This document shows positions 33,175-41,790 of a stretch of 64,000 nt of DNA, piece after piece. The notes under the pieces were generated by a model that had not been told where the DNA came from, made no database searches, and saw only the letters and a program-made list of their open reading frames with translations. Source of the stretch: a virus. The position numbers and the translations under genes are program-made. How positions within the stretch are numbered: the stretch's first letter is position 1; each line of letters starts with the position of its first letter. The stretch lies in the IMG/VR virus record IMGVR_UViG_3300024262_000017, positions 1 through 64,000 of that record. One strand, given 5' to 3'.

Positions 33175-34968
33175 CTAATACTGACCCTTAGGCCCTCTAC
33201 CGAATTCTGCTCCATAAACAAAACCTGGAACAGGGTGCGAACCATGCAGGTCTGCTTTTTCTCCAAATTGTGCAGCGTCCAACACTGTTTGCTTCAAACG
33301 CCTGTGTCCTAAACGAGCCAACCAGTTCGGATTGAGTAGGGGATTGCTGGTAATGGACTGTGCAATGAAAGACATCTTTGGTGGTTGTTGTGCAATTTGA
33401 ACTTTTGATATTCCATTAGCCGCGAGGTCTTTGGAGACTTCAGGGGTAACCATTGTCCCCGCCGTGTGGTGTAAATATCCTTTACCTAACACCCCACCCT
33501 TTGCCTGTTTCAAGGTTGTGTTCTTTGTATTTTTTCCAAGCTCTTTGAGCATGACATTGTAGTTTACGATTTCACCCGGGTAGAAATTCTCTTCAGGATC
33601 TTCATCAATCTGAACGTGGTTGAGATGCGTTCTTGCCAAGACTTCAAAGTGTCGTTTGTCTAAATCGGCACCTTGAGCCTTGTAGGTATTGTATAACTGG
33701 TCAACCATGTATTTACGCCCAGCGCCAAGACCCTTGTAATGTACAAGCTCATCCGGTTTGGTTATTCCGTTTGTGAGTGTATCTCCTCGTGAAACTGTCT
33801 GACCCTTGCGAACTGTTGGGTCAGTGCCCGGAGGTGCGTATTGAGTTTCTCCACCAACAGTAATGTTGTAGCCACCCTGTGGGGCCTTTTGGATTTTGTT
33901 GACCTTACCATCGGTGTCAGAAAGTATGGCCTTATCTGCAAACGTGCTAGGCATCTCTAAGAATTGCCGGAGACCTTTGAGTCCCTTTATCTTGGCGGCA
34001 TCTGCTCCAGCTTGTCTCACACCGTGACGTGCACTCAATGTAAATTGAGTCAGCGGTTCTGTGATGGCCTGAGCAGAGCGTATTCCGATATTGGTACCGA
34101 TGGAATGGAGACCACCCTTTTCGTTAACACCGAAACACTTCTGACACACACCATCGGTGTGCTCGCACGTCATCGGTGACCGAACAATAGCGGTCTTTGT
34201 TTTTTTATGCAGCTGTGAAAGTACTTGCGGAGTAATTTGGGTGTTGTAACCAAAACCCGCAGTAGGCTTTGCTAAAAAGCGGTCAACCGTATTTGGGTCA
34301 TCTGTCTGCATTGGAATACCGTTGTGTGTTCCGCAATCTGCATCCACAACCAGCTGGTCACCCATATTATTAACAAGAATCTTAGCAAAATCACCTGGCT
34401 CAGACACAGCAAGATTTGCAGCCATCAGGTTATTTCGAGATTCAATGCTCGTTGCCCAGTGTTCACTTGGGCGTAGTCCTTCACTGTAACTGTGATGGAC
34501 GAGCCACGGGTAAGCTTCGCCTTTGGCGTCTCGTGCTGCTACAGGAGCCATGAAAGAGCGCATTAATTGCGTGGGACCTCCACGGGTTCCTGAATTAACC
34601 ATCATTCCTTGTGTACCACCAAACTGAGGCATTACTTTTATCAGCTTAGCTTGAGCGTTCTGAATGAGTTGTAGTCGTTTGGTAGGGTCAGATACATTTT
34701 GCAGACTTTTGAGTGTTGGTTTCAGAGCCGCGTTTCGAGCTTTGTAATCAGGGGTGATGTCATTCAAACTAATAGACGCCCCCTCGCTAGTCGCAATTTC
34801 GTGTCCTAAGCGTCGAACATTTTCCATCGTCTGTGCTGCAGAAGTTGGATCCCTCCGTGCCAGTGTATAAAGACGCTGGTGCAGTCCCTTTTTATTGAGG
34901 GTTGCAGAGGTTTGAAGATCCTTGGGCAACACATCGTTGACCAAAAGCTGTCCGAAGGTTTGGGGCAT
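33175..34968 (-). CDS. RNA polymerase beta-prime subunit, C-terminal half
   Basis: This 597-residue chain continues beta-prime where the fused gene stops. In order: NSGTRGGPTQLMRSFMAP (E. coli SGARGSAAQIRQ), HHSYSEGLRPSEHWATSIES (bridge-helix region FREGLNVLQYFISTHG), DCGTHNGIPM, TCEHTDGVCQKC (with the Cys of DCGT the four zinc ligands are kept), the trigger-loop region SAQAITEPLTQFTLSARHG (SIGEPGTQLTMRTFH), and a C-terminal SFIAQSITSNPLLNPNWLAR (ASFLTRRAISESLLSP). It must assemble with the product of 36541-40902. Four small genes separate the two, so this is a gene split, not an intron. Confidence 0.9.
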   Translation of the reverse strand: MPQTFGQLLVNDVLPKDLQTSATLNKKGLHQRLYTLARRDPTSAAQTMENVRRLGHEIATSEGASISLNDITPDYKARNAALKPTLKSLQNVSDPTKRLQLIQNAQAKLIKVMPQFGGTQGMMVNSGTRGGPTQLMRSFMAPVAARDAKGEAYPWLVHHSYSEGLRPSEHWATSIESRNNLMAANLAVSEPGDFAKILVNNMGDQLVVDADCGTHNGIPMQTDDPNTVDRFLAKPTAGFGYNTQITPQVLSQLHKKTKTAIVRSPMTCEHTDGVCQKCFGVNEKGGLHSIGTNIGIRSAQAITEPLTQFTLSARHGVRQAGADAAKIKGLKGLRQFLEMPSTFADKAILSDTDGKVNKIQKAPQGGYNITVGGETQYAPPGTDPTVRKGQTVSRGDTLTNGITKPDELVHYKGLGAGRKYMVDQLYNTYKAQGADLDKRHFEVLARTHLNHVQIDEDPEENFYPGEIVNYNVMLKELGKNTKNTTLKQAKGGVLGKGYLHHTAGTMVTPEVSKDLAANGISKVQIAQQPPKMSFIAQSITSNPLLNPNWLARLGHRRLKQTVLDAAQFGEKADLHGSHPVPGFVYGAEFGRGPKGQY

Positions 34969-34974
34969 GAGTAG

Positions 34975-35346
34975 TTACACCGCAGTGGCGCCAGCTACAC
35001 CTGTACCTGCCAGCATTTTCTTTTGCAAACCACTCATGTTTTTCCAGGCATTGGCAGCACCACTACCAGCACCCTTAGCTGCTAAGGTGGCACGGTTGGC
35101 AAGACCAAAACCCTTTGTGTTTGTGAGGCCAGATTTTGCACCCGCCACAATACCTGATGCACCAGAGCGTACACCACTACCCAATGCTTTTGCTCCAGAC
35201 ATTAAGCCTTTACCCATGGCTGCCAAGCCAGGCATTCCCAGCTTCGATAAATCGATACCCAGTTCCTGAGCTTCCTTCACAAGCCGGTCGATGTTTTCCT
35301 CTTCCAACGCTTGCTGTTGACCTATTTGATAAGCGAGTTTCAGCAT
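34975..35346 (-). CDS. Tag-bearing small virion-type protein, 123 aa
   Basis: Starts MLKLAYQIGQQQALEEENID then RLVKEAQ, a clear tag member with ATG 35346 preceded by AAGGAGAAAAACC. The remainder is basic and Gly/Ala-rich (GKGLMSGAKALGSGVRSGAS), with a hydrophobic end. It lies directly before the beta-prime C gene and six bases separate them. Predicted packaged protein. Confidence 0.65.
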   Translation of the reverse strand: MLKLAYQIGQQQALEEENIDRLVKEAQELGIDLSKLGMPGLAAMGKGLMSGAKALGSGVRSGASGIVAGAKSGLTNTKGFGLANRATLAAKGAGSGAANAWKNMSGLQKKMLAGTGVAGATAV

Positions 35347-35357
35347 GGTTTTTCTCC

Positions 35358-35666
35358 TTAGCCACCGACGGTGGTAACTTCAGGACCACGAATATCGAGC
35401 CCCATGGAATTTTGCAAGTCGTTTGTGATATTGCCAGACCTGTGTTGGCTATACGTACGGCCATCATCTTTGGGAGCACCGATGGGCTCATCAGGTATAT
35501 TCTCAGGGTGTTCTTCAATGTCCGGCTCTGATTGAAGCAGCGCAGCCAACGCTTCGGCGGGATTTTCTGCCTGAGACAGGTCAGGAACTCCTACATCTTC
35601 TGGATGAGCGACACCAGCGTCGAGCATGGCCAATTTTACGCCGAGCGTATAGGCTGCATTGTTCAT
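35358..35666 (-). CDS. Divergent tag-bearing acidic protein, 102 aa
   Basis: The N terminus MNNAAYTLGVKLAMLDAGVA keeps the AYxLGxxxAxxDAG core of the tag but lacks the terminal KEA. After it the protein is acidic and Pro-rich (EPDIEEHPENIPDEP), probably disordered. ATG 35666 shares its first base with the preceding stop. Role unknown. Confidence 0.55.
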   Translation of the reverse strand: MNNAAYTLGVKLAMLDAGVAHPEDVGVPDLSQAENPAEALAALLQSEPDIEEHPENIPDEPIGAPKDDGRTYSQHRSGNITNDLQNSMGLDIRGPEVTTVGG

Positions 35667-36214
35667 TAGCTGGCCGGCTCATCGTCCTTCGAACTCAGGA
35701 CGTGTTTGAATACCAATGACCACAACGCCATAGCGCTGGCACTTGCCAAGAAACCATCAATGAGGGTTTTCCACCAAACAATCCCAGAAATCAATTCAAT
35801 TGATACTGTCACAGCACAACCCAAAGCAAGTGTGACATAGGGTAAAGCACTTTTCGGAATCAATTTCCAAAGGAACCTTCGAAGTCCCCAAATCAAAAAC
35901 ATGACAACCAAGCCAATGCCCGCAGCCCAACGCCCCTCTTTGAATGCACTAATAATGGCTTCAATATTTGCAGCAGGGTTTTCGTTGATGTCTTCGGTGG
36001 CATCATCAATTTTCTTTCCAGCATCGGCAACTGGGTCATCTGTTTTCGGGGTAGCTACTGCCGGCACAGCCGCATCAGCCGGTGCAGCTACAGCAGCAGC
36101 TGGTGTAGTAACGGCAGAAGCAGGGGTGACCGAAGTCGTGTCATCAGCTGTCACAGCCAACGGTGAGAGCAATAACAACGCTGCAAGGAACATCAAGGTA
36201 AATTTTCGAGTCAT
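35666..36214 (-). CDS. Signal-peptide membrane protein with three TM helices, holin-like
   Basis: Start chosen at ATG 36214 (GGAG nine bases upstream), since the longer frame reads through the neighbouring tag gene. Residues 1-23 (MTRKFTLMFLAALLLLSPLA) form a Sec signal peptide with likely cleavage after VTA. An Ala/Thr/Pro linker (about 25-85) follows, then three transmembrane helices near 100-120, 130-152 and 155-177 (GIGLVVMFLIWGL; VTLALGCAVTVSIELISGIV; FLASASAMALWSLVF). Three short TM helices at this size fit a holin; a cleaved signal peptide is less usual. It sits between the two RNA polymerase genes, away from the amidase. Confidence 0.55.
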   Translation of the reverse strand: MTRKFTLMFLAALLLLSPLAVTADDTTSVTPASAVTTPAAAVAAPADAAVPAVATPKTDDPVADAGKKIDDATEDINENPAANIEAIISAFKEGRWAAGIGLVVMFLIWGLRRFLWKLIPKSALPYVTLALGCAVTVSIELISGIVWWKTLIDGFLASASAMALWSLVFKHVLSSKDDEPAS

Positions 36215-36239
36215 GCGTTTCTCCTTTGGGATAATTGAA

Positions 36240-36461
36240 CTAGATGCCCCGGGCAAGTGCATGTCGCCCGCGGCCTGTAATTGCGTTGAATCCAGCTTCT
36301 CTTGCTTTCTGTGCAGGGGATAACACTCCCCGTGCACCTTTCCATGCGGAAAAGCCCTTAGAGGGGGCTTTTCCAAATAGTTCTTTAAGCCATGCGTCCT
36401 TTTCAATACCGGCATCACGGAACGCGGCCTCTACACCAAGTTGGTAAGCATATTTAAGCAT
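36240..36461 (-). CDS. Tag-bearing small virion-type protein, 73 aa
   Basis: MLKYAYQLGVEAAFRDAGIE then KDAW is one of the best tag matches; GGAGG lies nine bases before ATG 36461 (an earlier ATG would have no spacing). The rest is a short basic segment (SAWKGARGVLSPAQKAREAG). The product is hardly more than the tag plus 50 residues, so the tag itself is probably the main functional part. A CCTACCATT element is at 36486-36494. Confidence 0.65.
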   Translation of the reverse strand: MLKYAYQLGVEAAFRDAGIEKDAWLKELFGKAPSKGFSAWKGARGVLSPAQKAREAGFNAITGRGRHALARGI

Positions 36462-36485
36462 ATAAAACATCCTCCGTGTTTGCAA

Positions 36486-36494
36486 AATGGTAGG
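36486..36494 (-). promoter_or_regulatory. CCTACCATT candidate promoter element between the RNA polymerase genes
   Basis: The - strand reads GACCTACCATTTTGC, 25-33 bases before ATG 36461, one base off the CCTACTATT form. It lies in the 79-base gap after the fused polymerase gene. Confidence 0.45.
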
Positions 36495-36540
36495 TCAATT
36501 TACCCAGTAATACAAGCCGTTTTAGTTTATTTGAATTCAG

Positions 36541-39500
36541 CTACCTCTTTTTGATAGTTACGGGAGTACCGAGAGTTATCCTACCAGAGTGGTATGCCGA
36601 CATCGCATCTGCCTTGGTATTGAAAGTTTGGGCTTTCCCTGTAGGCTTTGCCGACGTTGCTTGGTAAATCCCCATGACGGCTTCTTGTTGCGGTGCAGAG
36701 GTAGTCAAACTGGATTTACGTTGGTCGCTGAGCAACATATGAGGAAGGGTCATACCCTTTGCTTCTGCCACAGCGGCAGGTGTAACAGGTGCTGTAATAC
36801 TGACGGCATCACCATCGAAATCACCAGTCATAATTGGCGCCAGGGATTCATGGACTCGGATTGTTTTTCCAGGAACCAATTTCGGATAGGCAGCCAAGAC
36901 ATTGTACCGGTACAATGAAGGTGCACGGTTGATTAGAACTGGACGTGTCTGGAGCTCTCGGTCTAACACATTTTTTGCTGCGGGGTGTCGGTCATCTATC
37001 ATCTTTTTTGCCTCAGTTGCACCGAAGCCTTTTTGTACAAGGCCCTTCATAACAAATGGGGAGTACATAGACCACCCTGCGTCTTCCGGTAACCCCATCT
37101 CATCCATAGCCAAGGATGTATCGGGGGCGATTGTTCCTCGCCCACTGACGTCTTGACGCTTCTTGATTAGCTTCGAATGAAAGAACCCAGTTTTCGGGCC
37201 ACGCCCTGCCCCAGCAATGCGGGCGATGTAACCTTGTACATTCCTGTTTTTCAACTGAGGACTCAAAGGTTCTTGTAGTCCATATAATGCACCCATAGAG
37301 TCATACAAGTGCTTGCGTGCATCACCCTGTACGATATTGGGCAGCCCCTTTGTTTTTGTAAGAAGGTCGCTCGCAATCATGGTGTCACGAAGTAAATAGT
37401 TAGGGTCACTTACTTGGAGGCGGTTACCACTGTTACTCGGAACAATGGGGCGGTAAACAGGGGGCGGCACAGGTATCTTTGAAACAACGTAGGCGTCTTC
37501 AGGGCGCAGGCCCTGTTCTTTGAGGGTACGTAGGTACTTCAATTCCTTGACTGCATTGTTGCGTTGGTCGGACCTAAGTCCTTTTAGTTTTGTAAGTACA
37601 TCTTTTTCTCGCTGGTCTAAATCAATCTTACTCAGACGCTTTTGAATACCCAGCCCACCTTCTTCACGCATTGTTTTTTCAAAGTCAGCCTTCTTCATAT
37701 CCAACAACGTTTTAACCGAGCGCTCAAACACAGGGTTTACCATTGGTTCAGACAATTGAACATGGCTCCACTTCGTACCAGAGTTACCACCCGTCAAGGC
37801 TGGGTCGAAGAAACCGCCCACTTCAGGGTTCAGGTTTTTGGCATTGACGAATAGGGGTTTTCTAATGGCGCCTGAAGACATCTTCCCAACATCTTTGTCG
37901 GTCAACGGACCCAACTGGATTAGATTGTCACGCTTGTCCATCTTGATACCCGCACTCACGAGCTGCACCCCAAACTTGTCGTAAGCAAAGGAACTCTTCA
38001 GAGCCGGCGTAGGGAGACCCAGTTGGTATGCCCGCCAGTAGTCATCATTCTTTTGACTTTTAAGGACGGAAGTTTCTTTTAGAATGTTCCGAGCATCATG
38101 TGCGAGCAGAGCATTGAATTCTAGTCTACCAATACCCTTGGCACCTTTAGGACCACCTGAAGATGGTTGTTGGTTGGCATCATGGTCCTCAACACCGCGA
38201 GCTGAAAAGTTGGTCGAGGTGGTTTTCATAAGCTTCATGGTGTACTGCGGTCCTACGAGAACCCCTTTGATTTTCTTACCAGTCATTGGGTCAGTGATGG
38301 TTTCTGTATCCTTTAATCCATGTTTCTTGAGTTCGTCTTTGACGTATTGCACATTGTCTCTCGGTGCAAAGTTGTCAATGGCAATGGGTTTCCCGGTCTT
38401 TTCTACGACGCGACCCAATGCAGTTTCAAGAATCTGTGCAGGGTTGATGCGCGTAACTACACTCGTAGGAGAGATAGCCATATCAATAGGGTTATCGTTT
38501 TCATCACGAAGCATTTGGTCATCGGGGACAATCGAAGATACGACGCCCTTGTTTCCATAACGCCCTGCTAATTTGTCACCAATTTTTAGAGGCTCCTCTG
38601 TTTTGATAGTGATGCGAATTTTGTTCCCTGTTCGAAACACATCAGAAACAACACCAGGGGTGTCGTGGTCCCACGTGGTACTCGTATCTCGGTAAGGCTT
38701 GATTAAGCTTTTGTGAAGCTGCCCGAGCATTCTTGCCTCAGGTGAAAGCTTAGTTTTTTGTACGGAAGCTATGAGCAAGTCACCAGGGAGTACTCGCATT
38801 CCAGGCTTTATAAGGCCCCCCTTATCCATGCTGTCGTACATTGTTTTCGGGTACTTGTTTCCGTAATAAGTAGAATGTGTGCTGCGCCCAACAATTGTAT
38901 CTGCATCAGCGTCCATAGCTTCTTCATACATATGCTTAGAAGTCAGTTTTTGTGCGCCAGTCTCTGACACAACGACGGCATCATTACTATTCATGCCATG
39001 CATTGAAGTGTAGGCTACACGGAGATTACGCCCTGTAGATATTCGCCCATCCTGTGCAAATGGGGAATTGGCTATCACTTGCCCTGCAGAAACAGTGTCT
39101 CCGGGTTTCACTGTTAGCTTGTCATTCAAGTACGTTTTAGACTTGAGTGGGAAATTTTGAAAGAAGGGTATTCTGACATCTGCTGGTGCAGCTGTTTTCG
39201 AATTGCTGTTTGGGCGAATGTACACAAAACCATTTTTGATTTTCGTTACTTTCCCTGCAACTGGAGAGGTTGGGGAAATCATGTTACCTACTTCTTGTTC
39301 CATTGTCATACCCGGTCGGTACGATGCTACTTGAATAAAGGGAGCTTCTCCTCCTTTTAGTGGCAACGCTTGTGTCATCATCTTCGAGCCCATGGTTGCT
39401 CGATTACCGTCGATGCTATCAAGGAATGGAATCAAGTTAGTTGAAACCCCATACATCGCATGGACATTTGGAATTTTGTAATCAACTTCATTGGATTGAA

Positions 39501-40902
39501 CAGATTGAACAGTGCCACCACGCATCACATCTACACGACCTGTCATTGTTTGATTGGGGAAGGCAATTGTTTTCTCTACCATTTTTTCTACAGGGATGTA
39601 CTTGGCTTTACCCTTCCGGTCATGCAGTACAGTGTAGATTTTCCCATCATCATCTTTGGCAGCGAACATTGTCGTGCGCAAATCAACACCAGCTTTGAAA
39701 GACTCTGGGGTTCGAACAGGGTCTAGTATTCCCATGTGACTACCATGCAAACGCCGTGCTTCATCTGGGATAGCTCGGTCACTGGGGATACCACCTTCAC
39801 CCATGGGTGTAATCTTGGTGGCTGAGTCGATAATCTCCATTGGGTTAATCTGTGCAGGGTTGCCAGACAAAGCCGACGTGGTTAAGAACTTGTGGATACC
39901 CCGTGTGAAGGGAGCGCTGGGAAGGGAACTGTGAATATCCCCTGTTCGGTCAAGCTTCCCCATAACCTTCCTGCGAATATCTCGGGCATCAAGGGAAATT
40001 CGTTCCTTGATGAAATCATCAGGTCCTATGAATTGCTTGAATGACAAACTATCACGCTCGTCGAAATCCTCGTTCGTATTGTAAGCCTTGAGAAGCTTAC
40101 CTGAAGTTCTTAGTAATGCTTCAGGGGTAACTCGATCAAACCCTTTGCCCAATGTTTTTTCAGTGACACGTGGGTCCATGCGCGTAGCTTCAAAGGTACG
40201 TTGAATAGCCTTAATTTTGTCTTCGCCAGGTTCTTGATTGTAGGAACGCACAACTTTGGAATACAATTTGTCCATATGCTTGTCAGGTTTTTTTCCGGCA
40301 AAATCCTTATTTTGTTGAACGAGTTTGGGGTTCCACTCTTTTTCAATTTGACTATCTGAAACTCCAAGTTGTTGAAGCACAGGGTACAAAGGTATTTTGG
40401 ACGTCCCGTATTCGATGTTGAATTGACCCTTTTTTGGATCCATGCTCATACGGAAACCTGAACCACGGCTCAGATTGAACTGAGCTTCAAGTTCTTCATT
40501 TCTCTTTTTACGAGAATAGACCCCAGCTCTCATGCGTATCTGATTGCTGACAGTGTAGGGATTCCCATCAACAATAAACGTATGATGTGCGGTTAGGTGA
40601 GGCAACCGCATCAAGGTGAACTTATCAACCTTCTGTACGACTTTGCCGGTGGTGTTATCCGTCAAGGTCATAGCTCCCTGAATTGGTTCATGGAGCGTCT
40701 GAGCAGAGAGACGTGCCTTCTTGTAATCTTCAGGCCCATAGTCCTTGGGCTTTACATGCACCCCCGTAACATCGAGCGTGTATTTCTTTCCCACCATGGG
40801 GAAAGAATCTTGGATACCCTGGACAGCCTTTTTGCGAACATCTTCTTGTTTAGAAGCGGCTGTCGTAAAAATCGGTTTCAGGCCTGGGGTCTTATTTTCC
40901 AT
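36541..40902 (-). CDS. RNA polymerase: beta fused to the N-terminal catalytic half of beta-prime
   Basis: One 1453-residue chain. Beta part: FTLMRLPHLTAHHTFIVDGN (~97-116), DPVRTPESFKAGVDLRT, GDKLAGRYGNKGVVS (~773-787, the two conserved Lys of beta), and GGPKGAKGIGRLEFNALLAH (~912-931). Beta-prime part from about 1120: VPPPVYRPIVPSNSGNR (VLPPDLRPLVPLDGG), KRQDVSGRGTI (KRVDYSGRSVI, ~1245), RPVLINRAPSLYR, then MTGDFDGDAVS with all three metal-binding Asp (D1361, D1363, D1365). It ends soon after the equivalent of VVLGLYYMT; the rest of beta-prime is the gene at 33175-34968. The beta-prime clamp N terminus with its zinc ribbon is missing. No alpha or omega is seen in the window. Confidence 0.92.
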   Translation of the reverse strand: MENKTPGLKPIFTTAASKQEDVRKKAVQGIQDSFPMVGKKYTLDVTGVHVKPKDYGPEDYKKARLSAQTLHEPIQGAMTLTDNTTGKVVQKVDKFTLMRLPHLTAHHTFIVDGNPYTVSNQIRMRAGVYSRKKRNEELEAQFNLSRGSGFRMSMDPKKGQFNIEYGTSKIPLYPVLQQLGVSDSQIEKEWNPKLVQQNKDFAGKKPDKHMDKLYSKVVRSYNQEPGEDKIKAIQRTFEATRMDPRVTEKTLGKGFDRVTPEALLRTSGKLLKAYNTNEDFDERDSLSFKQFIGPDDFIKERISLDARDIRRKVMGKLDRTGDIHSSLPSAPFTRGIHKFLTTSALSGNPAQINPMEIIDSATKITPMGEGGIPSDRAIPDEARRLHGSHMGILDPVRTPESFKAGVDLRTTMFAAKDDDGKIYTVLHDRKGKAKYIPVEKMVEKTIAFPNQTMTGRVDVMRGGTVQSVQSNEVDYKIPNVHAMYGVSTNLIPFLDSIDGNRATMGSKMMTQALPLKGGEAPFIQVASYRPGMTMEQEVGNMISPTSPVAGKVTKIKNGFVYIRPNSNSKTAAPADVRIPFFQNFPLKSKTYLNDKLTVKPGDTVSAGQVIANSPFAQDGRISTGRNLRVAYTSMHGMNSNDAVVVSETGAQKLTSKHMYEEAMDADADTIVGRSTHSTYYGNKYPKTMYDSMDKGGLIKPGMRVLPGDLLIASVQKTKLSPEARMLGQLHKSLIKPYRDTSTTWDHDTPGVVSDVFRTGNKIRITIKTEEPLKIGDKLAGRYGNKGVVSSIVPDDQMLRDENDNPIDMAISPTSVVTRINPAQILETALGRVVEKTGKPIAIDNFAPRDNVQYVKDELKKHGLKDTETITDPMTGKKIKGVLVGPQYTMKLMKTTSTNFSARGVEDHDANQQPSSGGPKGAKGIGRLEFNALLAHDARNILKETSVLKSQKNDDYWRAYQLGLPTPALKSSFAYDKFGVQLVSAGIKMDKRDNLIQLGPLTDKDVGKMSSGAIRKPLFVNAKNLNPEVGGFFDPALTGGNSGTKWSHVQLSEPMVNPVFERSVKTLLDMKKADFEKTMREEGGLGIQKRLSKIDLDQREKDVLTKLKGLRSDQRNNAVKELKYLRTLKEQGLRPEDAYVVSKIPVPPPVYRPIVPSNSGNRLQVSDPNYLLRDTMIASDLLTKTKGLPNIVQGDARKHLYDSMGALYGLQEPLSPQLKNRNVQGYIARIAGAGRGPKTGFFHSKLIKKRQDVSGRGTIAPDTSLAMDEMGLPEDAGWSMYSPFVMKGLVQKGFGATEAKKMIDDRHPAAKNVLDRELQTRPVLINRAPSLYRYNVLAAYPKLVPGKTIRVHESLAPIMTGDFDGDAVSITAPVTPAAVAEAKGMTLPHMLLSDQRKSSLTTSAPQQEAVMGIYQATSAKPTGKAQTFNTKADAMSAYHSGRITLGTPVTIKKR

Positions 40903-40952
40903 GCCCGAAAGTATAGGACAAAAGTGGTATAAGAACTAGGAAGAATTAGTTC

Positions 40953-40978
40953 GCCCAAAGACCTCTCGGTTTTTGGGC
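40953..40978 (+). promoter_or_regulatory. Strong hairpin in the leader of the 41015 gene
   Basis: GCCCAAAGACC (40953-40963), TCTC loop, GGTTTTTGGGC (40968-40978) pair over 11 bases with one G-T wobble. TTCTT follows. It lies between the divergent polymerase gene and the + strand cassette, 37 bases before ATG 41015. It could be an attenuator or a protective leader structure. Confidence 0.6.
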
Positions 40979-41014
40979 TTCTTGCATCCTAACCCTAACC
41001 GGAGGAGGTGTTAC

Positions 41015-41629
41015 ATGGATGTGGGTCGGAAGGTCCAAGACGACTTCCCTCAGATGCTATTGAACAGCGTTCTGAGGGAAAAGATTGGTCGGAGTCAGCA
41101 GGCATACTTGCTTGCTGAATTAACGGCCAAAGTGCCGGCAAGGCTCCCGGAAGGGATGACCATGTCGGACGTCATCGAAGTGTTCAGCCTCGCTCACTGG
41201 TTCAAGCATTATAAAAGAACCCGAGAATTTTGGCTGAAACTTGATGGGGAGGTGCAACGAGTGACTTGCCTGGAAATCAGGCCAGCCGACCGTTGCATGG
41301 TCGTCTTGGACAAAAACAAAACACGGCGAGAAGTCGTCCTCGACTCGCCGGAGGCTATCAGTAATGTAGAGGACGACGACCAACGGCGGTTGAGGAAGCT
41401 CCTCACCGCTGTTGAGCGTCTTGACGCTCGTGTAGAAGTTTTGCACGAACGTCAGGAAAACATCCAGCAACAGCTGGATGTGACGGCCTTCAAATTAATG
41501 AGGGTCGAGAAATCCCGCGACCGTTTGCGCGCGGGCGCCGAAGAGCTGCAACGGCTCTTCGATGAAAAACGCAACGCCTACCGGCGGGCCATCGGCCCGC
41601 TAAAAGGAGGAAACAATGAAGAAAGCTGA
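41015..41629 (+). CDS. GC-richer coiled-coil protein of an isolated cassette, 204 aa
   Basis: ATG 41015 follows GGAGGAGGTGTTAC, one of the best ribosome sites in the window. Residues 1-~115 are mixed alpha/beta (EGMTMSDVIEVFSLAHWFKH, CLEIRPADRCMVVLDKN); ~125-200 are a charged coiled coil (TAVERLDARVEVLHERQENI). Its third-position G/C use is higher than that of flanking genes, and it is flanked by its own hairpins, so it looks like an independently expressed and possibly acquired unit. Not recognised; a DNA- or RNA-polymerase-binding regulator is only a guess. Confidence 0.65.
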   Translation: MDVGRKVQDDFPQMLLNSVLREKIGRSQQAYLLAELTAKVPARLPEGMTMSDVIEVFSLAHWFKHYKRTREFWLKLDGEVQRVTCLEIRPADRCMVVLDKNKTRREVVLDSPEAISNVEDDDQRRLRKLLTAVERLDARVEVLHERQENIQQQLDVTAFKLMRVEKSRDRLRAGAEELQRLFDEKRNAYRRAIGPLKGGNNEES

Positions 41630-41693
41630 GCAAGTGGTAGGCCTATGGCCCCGACCGTTCCCCACCCCCGATGATGGGGATGAGGACGATTGA
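41616..41693 (+). CDS. MicroORF, 25 aa
   Basis: ATG 41616 is preceded by AAAGGAGGAAACA and overlaps the end of the coiled-coil gene by 14 bases. It codes for MKKAEQVVGLWPRPFPTPDD and GDEDD. The ribosome site is too good and too well placed to ignore. Pro-rich with an acidic end; function unknown. Confidence 0.5.
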   Translation: MKKAEQVVGLWPRPFPTPDDGDEDD

Positions 41694-41698
41694 AGAGT

Positions 41699-41717
41699 AA
41701 CCCGGAGTCGCCGGGTT
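41699..41717 (+). other. Short hairpin after the microORF
   Basis: AACCCGG, AGTCG loop and CCGGGTT form a 7-bp perfect stem right after the microORF stop (41693). No T run follows, so it is probably a 3'-end stabilising or regulatory element acting with the terminator at 41746. Confidence 0.5.
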
Positions 41718-41745
41718 GCTGACTTGCTCGGCGAAAAATGATTGG

Positions 41746-41790
41746 GACCGACGCTGCTATTCCTGGGCGTCGGTCTTCTTTTTATCTTTT
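41746..41790 (+). terminator. Intrinsic terminator ending the 41015-41693 cassette
   Basis: GACCGACGC (41746-41754) and GCGTCGGTC (41767-41775) form a 9-bp perfect stem with a 12-base loop, followed by TTCTTTTTATCTTTT. The right arm lies inside the last codons of the convergent gene 41757-42152. Confidence 0.85.

Noticed and set aside
33175-40902. Intron, intein or frameshift as the cause of the split beta-prime
   Set aside because: Four genes with their own ribosome sites lie between the parts, there is no homing-endonuclease or splicing motif, and the downstream part has its own start.
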